From the NCBI GenBank assembly GCA_013368445.1, contig JAACJO010000012.1, positions 434,001 through 498,000 of the forward strand: a stretch of 64,000 nucleotides of DNA, written 5' to 3'. This stretch comes from Leucocoprinus leucothites. Taxonomy: Eukaryota > Basidiomycota > Agaricomycetes > Agaricales > Agaricaceae. The notes under the pieces were generated by a model. It saw nothing but the letters and a program-made list of their open reading frames with translations, made no database searches and was not told the origin of the DNA. Made by a program: the position numbers and the translations under genes. Positions 25,473 through 39,923 of the stretch are shown piece after piece; position 1 is the stretch's first letter, and each line of letters starts with the position of its first letter.

Positions 25473-28400
25473 ATGGCTTCACCTCAAGATTCTGAAGTAT
25501 GCCGGAAAGAACGAGCGGAGGACCCCCCCTCCCTCTTTCAAAATGGAAAAATCGTAATCCAGAGTAAGTTGCAAGCTTGTGTCTCGCAGCTAAACTGATC
25601 CAAATTGCGGGGAAACAGCACATCATGTATGTTGAAATTCAAGACAAAGGTGTCTATGGGACTAATAAACAATGTCAGATTGGCTGGATTATCGCAGGTT
25701 GCTTTACCGTGATTGCAGCTGCAATATCATTCTGGCTGGTGAACAAACATCTGCAGTGGTACACAAATGTGAGCTACTCGCCGTGTCTCAACCACATAAA
25801 TACTAAGGCTATACAGAAACGGGAACAGCGTTGTGCGTTTATACCCTTCGCGAGTCAACTGCTTGCTGACTCTCGGCTAGATATCGTTCGGATCCTTTTC
25901 ATGGTCCCTCTGTATGCGGCCATCAGCTTCGCCTCTTATCTGTGGTGGGTAAGTTGCAAATCCAAGTCGTCATACCCCTTCGTCAGATGGCTAACAAACC
26001 TCAGGACCATGCGACGCCTATTATCTTGATCCGAGATGGCTACGAATCGACTGTCTTAACCGCATTCTTTTATCTTCTCCTTATGTATCTGTCGCATGAT
26101 CCAGAAGAGCAGCGGCTCATATTCCTGAAGCATGGGCTATCACGCCAGAACGATGCTGAAAGAATCAAGAAACGCGAACCAGTCCAGCGTTGGGTATTCC
26201 CCCTTGGATTCATAAAGTGGAAACCTGCAGTAAGCAGTGTTTATATGTGTGAGGTTGTTCGAACTCAACTCAACTCCTGTAGGACGGGCTCTTCTTTTTG
26301 CAGCTCATGAAATGGGGTGTCCTACAATATTGTGTCCTTCGCCCTTTGTATGTAAAGCGAATCAGATAAGAATTTGCACCTAATACCCTTCTAGGACAAC
26401 ACTCAGTGCTGTTGTTCTTGACTACCTGGGATTGTACTGCGAATCATCTTGGGGTCTTGGATGGGGTCACATCTATGTATGTATCCTGCGATTTAACGTG
26501 GTCTCGACCTGACTTTCGCCCTCAGATCACAATTATCGTCTCAATATCAGTGACTATTGCCATGTATTGCTTGATTCAGCTATACATTGCGGTCTCCAAG
26601 GACTTGGCCAGGCACAAACCCCTCCTAAAGCTTTTTGCAATCAAAGCTGTCGGTGCGCGATCATGTCACCAAGTGTTTCGATTTTCACTCACAATAGTGA
26701 AGTTTTCCTTACCTTCTGGCAAGCGACATTCCTTTCGGTGCTGAGTCTGTTTGGAGTGGTCAAAGACGTACGATGCACGCGATCACCCATCTAAAAACTG
26801 CTTACACTTCTTAACAGACCCAATATATGACAGCGGAAGATATCAATATCGGGATCGGTGCTTTGCTCGAAACCTTTGAGATGATGTAAATGTGATTGCA
26901 GTTTTTTTGCGCATTGCTGATGTTCACCTATGCAGGCTTTTCGCCTTACTGCATGTTAAGGCCTTCACCTACAAAGTTTACCGCCCTCCATACGACCCCA
27001 CCTCGGACCCTATACCACCTGAAAAAACGCCGCGCTTGAAGTCTTTAGGCCACGCTATGGATTTTCGTGAAACTTTCAGAGAACTATGGGTGGGATGTGT
27101 CTATATGTGGCATGACTTTCGCGGAAAGGAACCTGCTATTGATACAGGCGCTATCCGTGCTACATATTACGAGGGCGTTTTTGGGAAGCAAAGACCAACT
27201 CGGCACCAGCGGCACCAGGATGATGATACCTCTAACGATGACAACATCGACCTCAAGCAGCCTACACTGCCCCGGGTGCAAGTGGAAATCAATGAGCGCA
27301 TCGAGGTTGACGTTGGAGGTGAAAAGCAGTGGTTAGGTACCGGTGACAACTACGGCTATGGACTCAAATTCCTCCGAAGAGAAAGAAGTGAAGGACTAGA
27401 AGAGCAAATTGAGAAGGAACTCGAGAAGCGGGGGTATACTCTTCGTAAGTTCTTTCTTCGCAGCCCATCCAACCAGCAATCCAACTAATTCATCCACAAG
27501 GTAACGAAGACGATGATGATATGCAATCAACGAAACATTCCAAGCAGAAATCCTGGTGGCGCTCGATTTATAATCGTATTTCTCATACTGGCCACGACGA
27601 TTCCCGCGAAATCGAAGGAAACTTGTTCACCAACGTGCCTCCACAACGTGTCCCTTCCCGAAACAGAACAAGGCGACAATCCCGGTCAAAGCGCAAGGAC
27701 GGTAATACTGCACAAAGGCTGCTTCCTCCCATGGAAGTCAATGCAGCAGACCTTGATCTTGAGGATCAGCCCCCTCCTAGCCTCATTGTCCGCAAAAATC
27801 GGCGTGAGCTGAGACGCTCCGTCGACAAATGGCGGCAAAATGTCGTATCTCAAATAAGGAGTGAAGACATCCTAATGCCTTTACCGGAACCATTGCAGGA
27901 GCAAGTTGGTACTCCACGTACAGGCCGACATGAATATAAACGTGTGCATGAGAATAGACATCACGCAGAACCGTTATCTGACATGTCAAGCCCGCCAAAC
28001 ATCGAGACGACTCCTGTCATCGACCCAAGACAAACCAGCCCTTTACAGAGTCCTGGCTCTGAAGGGCGGCGGTTAGAGAGGATGTTCAAGGGTACAACCA
28101 ACGATTCTCCAATGGAGCTACATCGAGTACGAACAGGCACCGCACAATCAGAGATCTCGTCCGCCGAGGGATATAGACTCGCCAAGCCAACGCCCCCTAT
28201 TCTTTTGATCCCCTCCCAACCACCCGCCATAACTGCCAATCAACTAGGCATGTCGTCTCAACAGCACTCTGCGCAATATCATCTAACAGATGGAGACGTT
28301 CACATACCGATGACTGCCGATGTTGTCGTTGCCGGTAATCATCTCGCCGAGGGCCAGGGAGATTGTGGCGTCGTATCAATCTCGACCTCTCCTGCTCCTA

Positions 28401-28912
28401 CTCATCGAAGGGAATCGGCGAGTTCTAGGATCCATAATCCAGATCTGAACGCTTTCCCGATACTCCCAAGAACTTCACTTACCCCTACACGTCAGATGGT
28501 ACAACAACAGCCGCCTCAAGCTGGGCCTTCGACATCTCCTACCTCCCCTCCACCCCTACGGTCACCTCCAGCTCTCCGACGAAGTTCAGCACAATATTAC
28601 TCTTCACAGTTTCATTCCCATAAGCGACGGTCTATTCCCTTGAACGTTGATACCCCATACCCAAACTCCGTTTCTCCTCCCGGGTCTCCTGTTGGGAGAA
28701 AGCAACCCCGTCATATTAGGCAAGGACATCTTGTAAATGAAGATACCTCGGTCTCTTCTAATGCCAATCATAACCATACACGCCAAGTCTTATCCACATC
28801 GACATCACCTCGGAGCCATCATTTCATCCCATCGTCAATAATTGATGACGGGCTTTCTCGTTATCCCACTCATTTCTCACCCAAGTACTCTGCGATGCCA
28901 CGAAATTCATGA
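25473..28912 (+). CDS. OST-alpha/TMEM184 (DUF300) seven-helix membrane protein with long disordered tail
   Basis: Thirteen exons encode 941 residues: 25473-25563, 25619-25626, 25679-25768, 25817-25832, 25881-25948, 26005-26229, 26283-26347, 26395-26476, 26526-26652, 26703-26767, 26818-26885, 26936-27444, 27501-28912. Exon 2 is 8 nt and exon 4 is 16 nt; both are needed for THHIGWIIAGCF and KREQRYIVRILFM. The first ~310 residues form the transporter region with family motifs REQR, YESTVLTAFFYLLLMY, WPLKW-like KWGVLQYCVLRPL, and KAVVFLTFWQA. After the last helix (LETFEMMLFALLHVKAFTY) comes about 600 residues of mostly disordered, Ser/Pro/Arg-rich sequence. Human OST-alpha exports bile acids and steroids; plant and fungal members act at vacuolar or plasma membranes with roles in trafficking. 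Substrate in fungi is not known. Confidence 0.9.
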
Positions 28913-29612
28913 CCTGAAACGAACGCTAATGACCTATTGACGACTTTCAACTATCTTTTGCGCTTGTTATTGGTTATATCTTGTATTTTACACTTATTTT
29001 GTTGCATCATTTATTATTTGGACACATCTACATTTGTTGTAAAATTATGTATTTTTTAGGCGTGTGTTTTTGTAATTTTTGTCAGTGATGATTCTACTGG
29101 AAATCAGCTTAAGCGTGCCTTGTTCTAGTAATGAGACAGAGCGCCCCTGAATAGAACGGACTGATCAACTATGACGGGAAGTACAAGAGGCTACAAAAAT
29201 TCTATAATAACCCAATCAAGGCAACCGAATCAAAATACTCTTTAATAGAAGTGGATGTAGTTACGTTTGTGGAGTGAAAACCTGGTAACAATACACAAAG
29301 AAACGGGGAATCCTAATAATACACTGCCCGAGGATCTAATCCGTAGAGAGACAGGGGAAAAATTGAAGACGAGAACAGGAAAACATGACGTACTCCGAAA
29401 GCGATCTAGAAAACAATATAGCGACAAATGCCGATAGCAGAGCTACGGGTTACTTCAAAAGCCCGTACTAAGAAAGAACCAAGATGTATGAGTCAAAAGC
29501 CATGATAGCGATACAGAAGAAAAGGAAACACGTAAAATTTCGTCACGGAATCATGTCATGAAGAGTGTAAGAAGAGTGTTGATAAAAAGTGAGAAAATTG
29601 CGACGATCCTCT
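28913..29612. other. Convergent 3' region
   Basis: About 700 AT-rich bases between two convergent stops. Only short frames without domains; probably the two 3' UTRs and terminators. Confidence 0.4.
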
Positions 29613-31858
<2,246 letters not shown>

Positions 31859-34138
31859 GAGGGGGGAGGGAGAAAGGATGAGGGAGGTGGACGGACGAGC
31901 CAAGTTTTATAGTACCGCGATAAATCAAGAATAACGGGTGACGCAGAGGGCAAGAAATCTCATTCCAAGCCGTCACTAGGACCGGCGCTGTCCGAGGTAT
32001 CCTGCTCTCTCTTCTGTCCCTAGAGAACTTCCAAACTCCATCACTTCCTTCCATTTCTCGATCTCCGCGTCTTGCGATCAAGCATACACACCACCCAAAA
32101 AAAACTCCCCGTCGACGACTCTATTGCCATACATTATCATACACTCTGGAGTGGGCCTCCTTTTCCTCGGATTTCACCTGCCCAGCCCTTCAGGTTTCAC
32201 CACACAACTGTTGGTTTCCCAAGCAACTCTTCTAGAATTATGTCCTTGTACGTGATTCCGGGTTACAAATAACTAAGCAACTCGATCACATCCTCGCTTT
32301 CCAGCTCTTTTCATCGAGCCACGTGGTCCCGAATGCCGTGGTCGAGAACACAGAAGAACCAACAAGTCGCCCTCCCCAAAATGAATTCCACGCGAGACCA
32401 CCTCTCCACTGTTCCGGTCAGATTCGCATTTTCCTGTATTTCTCTTTGTCCGCTGGTATCGACACGACATGGCGGCCATATAGCGCCTATGTTGCGACTT
32501 GCAGCATGCAGATCCTCGATGCGCTGCTAGGTTTCTCAGTAGATTGTACTCTTAAGTATCCATCGACACCAGAGGGGTGTATTCCATATACGAGGGGTCT
32601 AGGGCCATAGAGACCACCTTGGCTGCGTTGGTGCCAGGTCCAGGGTGCATTACATACCGTTATCGACAGGCAATCAAGCAGACTTTCTGTCGTGGCCCCA
32701 AGGGAATAAAAACTGCCCAGTTCCCAGCCTATTCGAAGTCGAAGCAGCTCCAAGATGAAATAAACTCCAGGGGTTTAGAACCAGGCTTCAAAAATCCCAT
32801 AGACAACCAGCCCCAAAAGCCCACTCAATAAACCAAAAACAGAAAACCGAGAAAAATAAGAACAGGAAGACGTCACGGTACAACGGGAGGAAGAGAAATA
32901 TGCAATCCGCGGATTTGGCGCTCGGACAGATGGGCACCCGTCGGGAAAGACTTCGACAAAATTTGACACTGCGAACCCAGTGAACGGTGTTCGTGATGAC
33001 ACGAGCCGGACAAGCCGACGGTCTGTGGTGCATTTCCTGATTCTCCAAGTGACACCGTATCGTAGTTTTTGGCATTTTGAAGGTGCATTCCGGACAGTTT
33101 CTGCCACCCAAGCGTTAGCTCATCGGAACTCGGAAGCCAAAAACGCTGAGCATATGTCTGCTTGTAATTTTGAAGTCGCAACAGGAGCCAAGGCTAGACG
33201 ATGGTCATCGAACGCCGCGTAGGAGCCACGGGTAAATGCACCAGAGTTTTGCAACAGGTGCGGATAAATTCAATAGCATAGGTCTCGTTTTTTGATAAGA
33301 TGCTCAAAATAACAATAAAGCGTGCCACGGATCGACAGCTCGCAGTAGCAGTAGGCTTTCGAGTGGTGTTCGCAAATTCTGCACGAGTGACGGCGGCATG
33401 GTGAGATGAAAACCACGCGATGGCGGACCTGAGAGACGAAGCCTAGTCAGAATGCTGCCTCGTGTTTCCCTTCGGATTGTTCGAGCTCCAAATTATCATT
33501 TTATCAAAAACATGGGGTGTCATCCAGTCTTCTGCTGCATTCAAAGAGGGCTAGAACCTCGGTCAGAATAGACCCTGACTTAGACTCGAGAGTAATGCTT
33601 ACTATTTTGAAATTCCAGGCTTCTCCTTCGAGGGAGGGGAGTAGGAAATTCGGGTGTTTGAATTACTGGCCGAGGCCGTAACGGAACTGAGCCAAAACAT
33701 GGTAAGGTTCTCGTAGTGACGAGATGTCCCGAGGCGTTCTTCTCTTTCGAGGATCCCGATTGAAAAGAAGTCACCGGTGGATGAGTGAGTAGCTGCTGAG
33801 AACCACTGAGCAGATACTGATTGACAAGACAACTTGCAGCGTCGACAGCAGAGCGGGCCAATGGCAGGTTTAGTCAGGTTCCGTTGAGGGCACACAAAAG
33901 ACTGAGTTTGGAAGTAACATATTGAGAAATAGGGGAACAAAGCAGCTCGTTGCCTCATCCCCGTGGACTCCAGTCCACTGTGAAGAAATGGCACAATAGC
34001 GCATCAAGCTTCGAGTTGAGACCGCAGACGATGTTGCTGCACTTGTGACATTTCAAGCATGTGATGTGACGTAACGCGAACGCAATCAACCGTGACAACG
34101 CGTCACTCAGACGCCCACAGGATAGGGGTGTTGATTTG
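31859..34138. other. Gene-poor 2.3 kb stretch, no gene recognised
   Basis: Between the halogenase start and an unrecognised plus-strand gene. A plausible donor GTACGT at 32249 with an acceptor at 32310 would join an ATG at 32241 to a ~60-codon frame (SFHRATWSRMPWSRTQKNQQ), but I recognise no family. Minus frames at 33580-33994 also lack domains. No inverted repeats, transposase or tRNA-like structure noticed. Confidence 0.4.
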
Positions 34139-35185
34139 ATGCGTCCGGGTCATGCCAGTAGACATCTCGACTCTCATGCCATATGCCCAAAGACACAGAC
34201 GACCATCCAGCGCCTCGAAAAAACTCAAGAAATATCAATAACCTCTATGATCTCACTCGTACGTTCCCTCAAATCCTCGAACGCTGAAACCGTTAAACTT
34301 ACCCTTGTTCACTCAGGATACGTTCAAACCAAAACAGCAAAAGAGGATGACGATATCGTAGCCAACTTTTCAGAAGTAGAAAAAGCCTGTCGCTTCCTCC
34401 TTTCCAAAATTATTGCTAGAGAGGAAGACGACCCGAACAGCATCCCAAAAAACGCGTTCGCCAATTTTCTGGATGTCCTCTCGCATGCCGAGTCTTTTCG
34501 TCTCAGAATTATCGAGCAAGCAGAGCTGGCTTTGAACACCTGGCATGTATACTATGCGAGAGAGGATCCTACTCAGGCTCTTTCTCTCGAAGAAGCCGCC
34601 AAGCTGGAGACAATTCTTAAAAGCAAAGTTGAATGGAGAACGGTGTACATGAAGATAATGAAAAAGACCATCACTTTGGTACGGCTTCCCCATAGCTATA
34701 AAGAAAGTGTATAATGTTGAAACTCTATTATAGGACATGTATTACCTATTCATTTCAAAACCGTGGTTTGCCTCGGACTTCATGGTCCGACTACTCGAAT
34801 ACAATCCACATATGTTCCAGGCTACAGAAGAGCTTAAACCACATCCGCGAAATTGCATTCTCCTCCTTTCAGAGGATGAACTCAAGCAGATCAAAGAAAT
34901 GAGCAAGAAGAGCCTACAGTTTATCAAAGACTCTTATGAGTGGTTGGAAGAGAACTTCTCCAAGTGTGTCATGCTTCCCCAATGCTTCATTGCCCACACT
35001 CACAAAGCACTAGTGATATCATGATGGGTCTATATTCCGAAGAATTCCAAAAAACTCATCCGCCACCAACCGACCTCCAACGTCTCCAAAATCTGCTCCG
35101 CTACTACCTCAAACACATCTCCGACATCTACCTGACAGTCACCACCATCTTCCCTCCTCAACCCAGCCAAAACTCTGCTTCATAG
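34139..35185 (+). CDS. Unrecognised 313-residue helical protein
   Basis: Three exons (34139-34678, 34734-34963, 35014-35185) with clean GT-AG introns of 55 and 50 nt give 313 residues. The coding phase is consistent, which argues for a real gene. The protein is rich in charged helical stretches (EVEKACRFLLSKIIAREEDD, EEAAKLETILKSKVEW, DELKQIKEMSKKSLQFI) with a more hydrophobic aromatic patch, DMYYLFISKPWFASDF, after the first intron. No signal peptide, transmembrane helix or catalytic motif is visible. Earliest in-frame ATG after the upstream stop context is at 34139; translation could instead begin at MISLVRSLK, about 37 codons later. I do not recognise a family. It converges with the acyltransferase gene, separated by only 125 bases. 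Confidence 0.6.
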
Positions 35186-35310
35186 CCTCAAATTACCCAA
35201 GTCCACCACCCTCGCATATCCTCACAGTACCCATTGTCAAGTACATCAGTGATAATATACAGTCATCCTTAAATATCTGCATTAAGGTTATTCATATTTG
35301 TGTACTTGTC

Positions 35311-38177
35311 TTAGCCATCCGCATCCCATAAAATTTTCTCGGCGTATTCTTGGATATTAGAGACGAGTGAATCTTTAATCTCGTCTCCAGCGCCTGTAGC
35401 GACTTGAAGAATGATCTCGTTCAGACCTGTCGAGCCAAGTATGTCGACGTGATCACTTGTGTTGGCGCCACCGCGAGGTATCAATGGGTTTGGTCTATGG
35501 GGAAGCTGGGACAAGATAAGCCTGAGCGTTTTGAGAGTGTTCGTGTGCTGAAGCGTACCTCGACGGTTGTAATCTTAATCCCAGCAGGATTCCATCTCTT
35601 ACGTTTCCACCCCTCCACACACATTGCTCCTAGACTAAGGAGACTAACAGTCCCATCCCCCTCTCCCAATTTCACGCCGTTCTGTACCTGAAAAGATGTA
35701 TCAGAATAGAACAGAGCATTCGGAGCATTGTACACGAGCCTTGGGAATAGTTTCATCGTTGGAGTACTCCGAGTCTATCCAGCTCTTCCTTGCCAGGGGA
35801 AGATCCAGCGGGCCCGCATGGGAAGTGGTACACCCATCTACCGAGGGTCGTGGCACTCTGGCTTTACACCGTCCGCAAAAGTGTCGTCGTGTTCATACTC
35901 TCCACGAGCGTACCTGTAGCACATGATTGTCAGTGTTAATCCGGCTTGGGGCCAAGGTTGCAAGATTTACCAATATGAGCGCTCAGTTTCTTTTCCAACG
36001 CCATATACGCAGTAGATTTTCATTGAAGGCGCATGTGGCAGCCTAGTGAAACATCATGTTTATGGAGGGAGGAACGAGAGATGGGACACTTACTGGACTT
36101 CGAGAGGATTAGACCACTTCTTCGGATCATTCCCATTGTCTTTCAGCTTCTCCTCATCTCTCTCAATCCCAAACGAATAATTCGTAGCAACCATTTTCTA
36201 TTCAAATTGACTCGTATTAGTCGCCATTCAATCATTTGCAAAGAGAAGGAGAAATCGTACCTGGAAAGTCGAAGGCGTATGCTGCAAAATCCATTCACTC
36301 GCTTCATCAGCCGTCATATTCCTCGATGTCTCTCCTCTAATTGCAGTATCAACCTGGCTCTGTCTGAAAGCGATCAGCTGTCCATGGCTATGGGTGGCAT
36401 TACACTCGTCGTCTGGTGCATGGACACCGTTTCCCCATACGGCGTTACCGCCTTTGATCCACATACTTGCACTACCGGCCCAGCTGCGGAAGAGTTTTTG
36501 ACGTTCTTTGCGGGAGAAGAAGCGCTCAAGGACTGAGTTGTGGATATAATAAGGGTGGGGAGAGGAGCGGAAGTCAAGGAATACGCGTACCATAAGCTCC
36601 TGCTGGGTTCATTTGGACTGTGTCTTTCATCTCGCCCGAGAGAAACGCTGCGATCGCTTTCGGCTACGGGTCTTGTCTTAAGCATGACGAGGATCAAAAG
36701 TCAGGTTGACCTTACCACACCCTGCAATGTGTAAGCAGATAGTTTAAATAGCGCCAAAGCTGGAAAGACTTACCAGGTGAGACCCAGCTATTGGAATATA
36801 AGCTTCAATGTGATCCTGAGGACGCTGGATGAGATGGCATTAACAGAATTCTGGAAAATGGCTCACTGCAACCCAATTTGGACCACCACCGCCGTATTCT
36901 GGTGCTTCAACCCATTTAAAGCTGAACAAGTTGAGATATACTAATATTCGACCTAGGTTGAGGAACCTGACTTACAAGTACTAAGATGGCATTACGCCTA
37001 GTAAGTTGAGAGAAATTTATGATTGCAGAAGGACTGAGACTAACCAAAACTACCTGAGTAAACGCGCGTGGATTATACACTCTGAATGACTATCATAAAA
37101 GTCTTACTCACAGATGCACCCATTGAATGCGCAGCGATTACTGATTTGCGTTTTTGTCGCTGTTTGAATAATTCGATTGTTGATTTCAGCTTTGAGAAGT
37201 AGCCGTCGCGTTCTTCGAGATTATAAAACGACAACCTCCAGTCGTAAGGGGCAAGGTATAAATTGTTCGTGTCATAATTAACGACTGCCAAGTTTTCAAT
37301 GATCTTCGACCTGGGAACAGTTTAAGGAGAACACGCAATGAAGAGTTACTAATACAAACCAGATCCAATAACCTTGGATGAAGGTGCTGGCAGCATCTAT
37401 TCCTTCAGCAGCGCGGATTTTGACGTCAGGAGGGTCAAGTCCAGTGACTGGATCCAACATCATCGCAGCTATCCATTTCTCTTTGTTGAAAGTTACTTGT
37501 GAGATCATATTAAAACCGCCCCATAATTTCTCTCGGAAGAAAGCACGGTAATCTAGTGAGGTCGACCAGGATTCCAGTCCCTGAAAACGAATGAGTTTGC
37601 TGAGGTCAAGATATGAGCTGTACAGCACACACGGTCGATATAATTCCAGGAATTAGAATCACAGGATACTCAGCATCCAGACCCCTAGCTTTGAAGGATT
37701 CTCCAACTTGAAACTCGCGTCCATCGTTGTTAAACTTCCAAACCTCGGGTATACTACTCCGTAGTCGCTTCCATTCTGCCTCAACACGAGAGAAATCGAA
37801 ATCCGGAAGCTGGGGCACGCTGACTCCAAAGACAGTCATCATAAGTGTCACTTGTGTATGAATATCTTGAAGGTTCTCTGGCTCGACGAACGTGAACCCA
37901 AGTAATGTTCCGACTGTGCACGTCAATAACGCGTTTGTTGAAGCGTGAAACCAGAGGGCTCACCTATCATTCCAAGAGGAAAGAGAAAGCGGCCTGTCCT
38001 CCACCATGGCCGTTGAACACTCTTTCTCGCGTCTCGTACTGACTCAGCACTTTTTCTCAAATCGTCTTTCAGCTTTTGCGCGGTGTCGTTCACCTCTATG
38101 GCGCTAGAAGTTCCAATGACGACACTGTCGTCACTCTGACTGGCCCTCAGAGCCGGTTGTCGTTTCGTAAGTGTCAT
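35311..38177 (-). CDS. LRO1: Phospholipid:diacylglycerol acyltransferase (LCAT-like)
   Basis: Seventeen exons encode 674 residues: 37964-38177, 37633-37913, 37360-37580, 37112-37310, 37045-37053, 36976-36980, 36867-36921, 36774-36815, 36716-36721, 36591-36663, 36261-36532, 36094-36197, 35971-36042, 35870-35913, 35734-35837, 35559-35687, 35311-35505. One N-terminal membrane segment (RTGRFLFPLGMIVGTLLGF) anchors it in the ER. Catalytic residues: Ser in AAHSMGA, Asp in GEGDGTV, His in TSDHVDILG; the LCAT tryptophan segment APYDWRLS is present. It transfers an acyl chain from the sn-2 position of phospholipid to diacylglycerol, making triacylglycerol without acyl-CoA. Exons of 9, 5 and 6 nt complete HSMGASVVLYFFKWVE and AGSHLGVPKAI. 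The frame between 35870 and 35837 needs either a 32-nt intron (35838-35869) or a frameshift; the stop-free join gives DDGCTTSHAGP. Confidence 0.92.
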
Positions 38178-38748
38178 GTCGGATAGTTTTTTTCTTCAAT
38201 GTCGTCAAAGATAGGAGAGCAAGAGCCTCGAGGAGGCTGCGAGGGAATGAAGCGAAAGTAAGCTGAGTTTAAACTCTGGGAGATAAAGATAGCCTGATGT
38301 TGATGTATAAACGCTCGTAGAATCTCCTGCCTCTTTGGGAACTCTGCAAAGTTGTACTCCAAGCGCCTACAAACTGAGATCGGGAAGTCTCAAGTCTTTT
38401 CCTGTTTTTAAGCTGTCTGGAAGATGCTACAAATAGGATGGGCAAAGTGATATCTCAATGTGTTCAGCTTGCGGTTTCGAAGATTTTGCTACTGAGCCCA
38501 AGTGGCTCCAGGGAAATATGTATCATGACAACCACTGCCCACGATTTTGTGGCATATCATTTATCCTCTAGATAACTAGAAGGTTTCGTGGCTGAAAGGG
38601 AGTCGGAGCGTTGGACGAGGTAGAGGCGTGAGAACTGAGTCCTTGAAAGAACGTGATTGCGGATCTTTGGACTGGTCGGATCTCCGGGGACCTCAAGAGC
38701 TCATCGTCCTTTCCGACGACCTCCTCCTTTCTTCCCTTTATCCCGAAA
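38178..38748. other. Divergent promoter region, LRO1 and ETF-alpha
   Basis: About 570 bases between divergent starts of the acyltransferase and the mitochondrial flavoprotein. No coding feature seen. Confidence 0.4.
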
Positions 38749-39923
38749 ATGCTTCGCAGCAGATACATCCAGTGCTATAGAACTTTTTCTCGTACATACG
38801 CGACGGCCACCTCGCCCCATGCCCTTGTTTTCCTCGAGCACCGACAAGGAGTCATCGACTCGGGTTCACTCTCTGCCCTTACTGCTGCCGGGGAGCTTGG
38901 AGGAAAGGTCTCTGCACTAATTGTTGGTGGTTCTGACCATGTGCCCGGAGTTGTTGAACAGGCAAAAAAGTACGCCGAACATCTCCCTCTCACCCAAAAC
39001 TTCATCTAACCGTTATACACCCAGACTCAAAGGACTTACCACTGTTCTACACTCAACTTCGCCGCAGTACTCAGAGCCTGTTCCAGAGATACTCTCTCCC
39101 CTCCTTGAGAAGCTTCTTTCAGACTCTTCTTCCTTCACACACGTCGTCTCGGCCACTTCCTCCGCTGCAAAATCTCTCTTGCCCCGTGTAGCCGCAAGAC
39201 TCGATGTCCCTGCTGTTTCTGACATCATCTCACTCGAGCACGACGCCGCAAACAACAGTACCACGTTCACGCGTCCCATCTATGCCGGAAATGCCATTGC
39301 GACAGTGCGTGCACCTCCCTCTGTCCAAATCAAATTCTTCACCGTCCGATCGACTGCCTTCTCCGCTGCTTCGGTTCAAGATGACGCTGAGGCTGAAACC
39401 CAAGCAGTTGACCCTGTCGACGTCCCCGACTCCCCAAGCAAACATCTCAAGACCTCCATTGCCAAATCTGACAGGCCTGATCTCGGAGTAGCGTCCCGTG
39501 TTGTCTCGGGTGGACGGGCTCTCAAAGATGTGGAGACTTTTGCTACTACCCTATACCCACTAGCAGATGTTCTTGGTGCTGCTGTCGGAGCCTCCCGTGC
39601 CGCTGTGGATGCAGGTTACGCAGACAATTCACTCCAGGTTGGCCAAACTGGTAAAGTCGTGGCTCCGGAGCTTTACATGGCTCTCGGTATTTCTGGTGCT
39701 ATTCAGCACCTTGCCGGAATGAAGGATTCCAAACTTATTGTCGCTGTAAATAAGGCAAGTGTTTGTCGCCAGTCCCTTCAACCTCGCTTTGTCCACGCGT
39801 ACACTTACACTGATTCTCATCTCTCAGGATCCCGATGCCCCTATTTTCCAAGTCGCCGACGTTGGCCTCGTAGCAGATCTGTTTGAAGTCGTGCCTCAAC
39901 TCATAGAGAAACTGAAGCAGTAG
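38749..39923 (+). CDS. ETFA: Electron transfer flavoprotein alpha subunit, mitochondrial
   Basis: Three exons (38749-38969, 39025-39754, 39828-39923) encode 348 residues. The start [17 protein letters not shown] is Arg-rich without acidic residues, a mitochondrial presequence. [17 protein letters not shown] opens the alpha-domain fold. The FAD-binding C-terminal half shows [42 protein letters not shown] and [19 protein letters not shown]. The second intron uses a GC-AG donor (GCAAGT at 39755) right after AVNK, which family conservation fixes. With ETF-beta the protein takes electrons from acyl-CoA and amino-acid dehydrogenases and passes them to ETF:ubiquinone oxidoreductase. Residue count fits the family. 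Confidence 0.95.

Noticed and set aside
31859..34138. Possible transposon remnant or horizontally acquired island in the gene-poor stretch
   Set aside because: No terminal inverted repeats, transposase or reverse-transcriptase motifs, or composition shift noticed.
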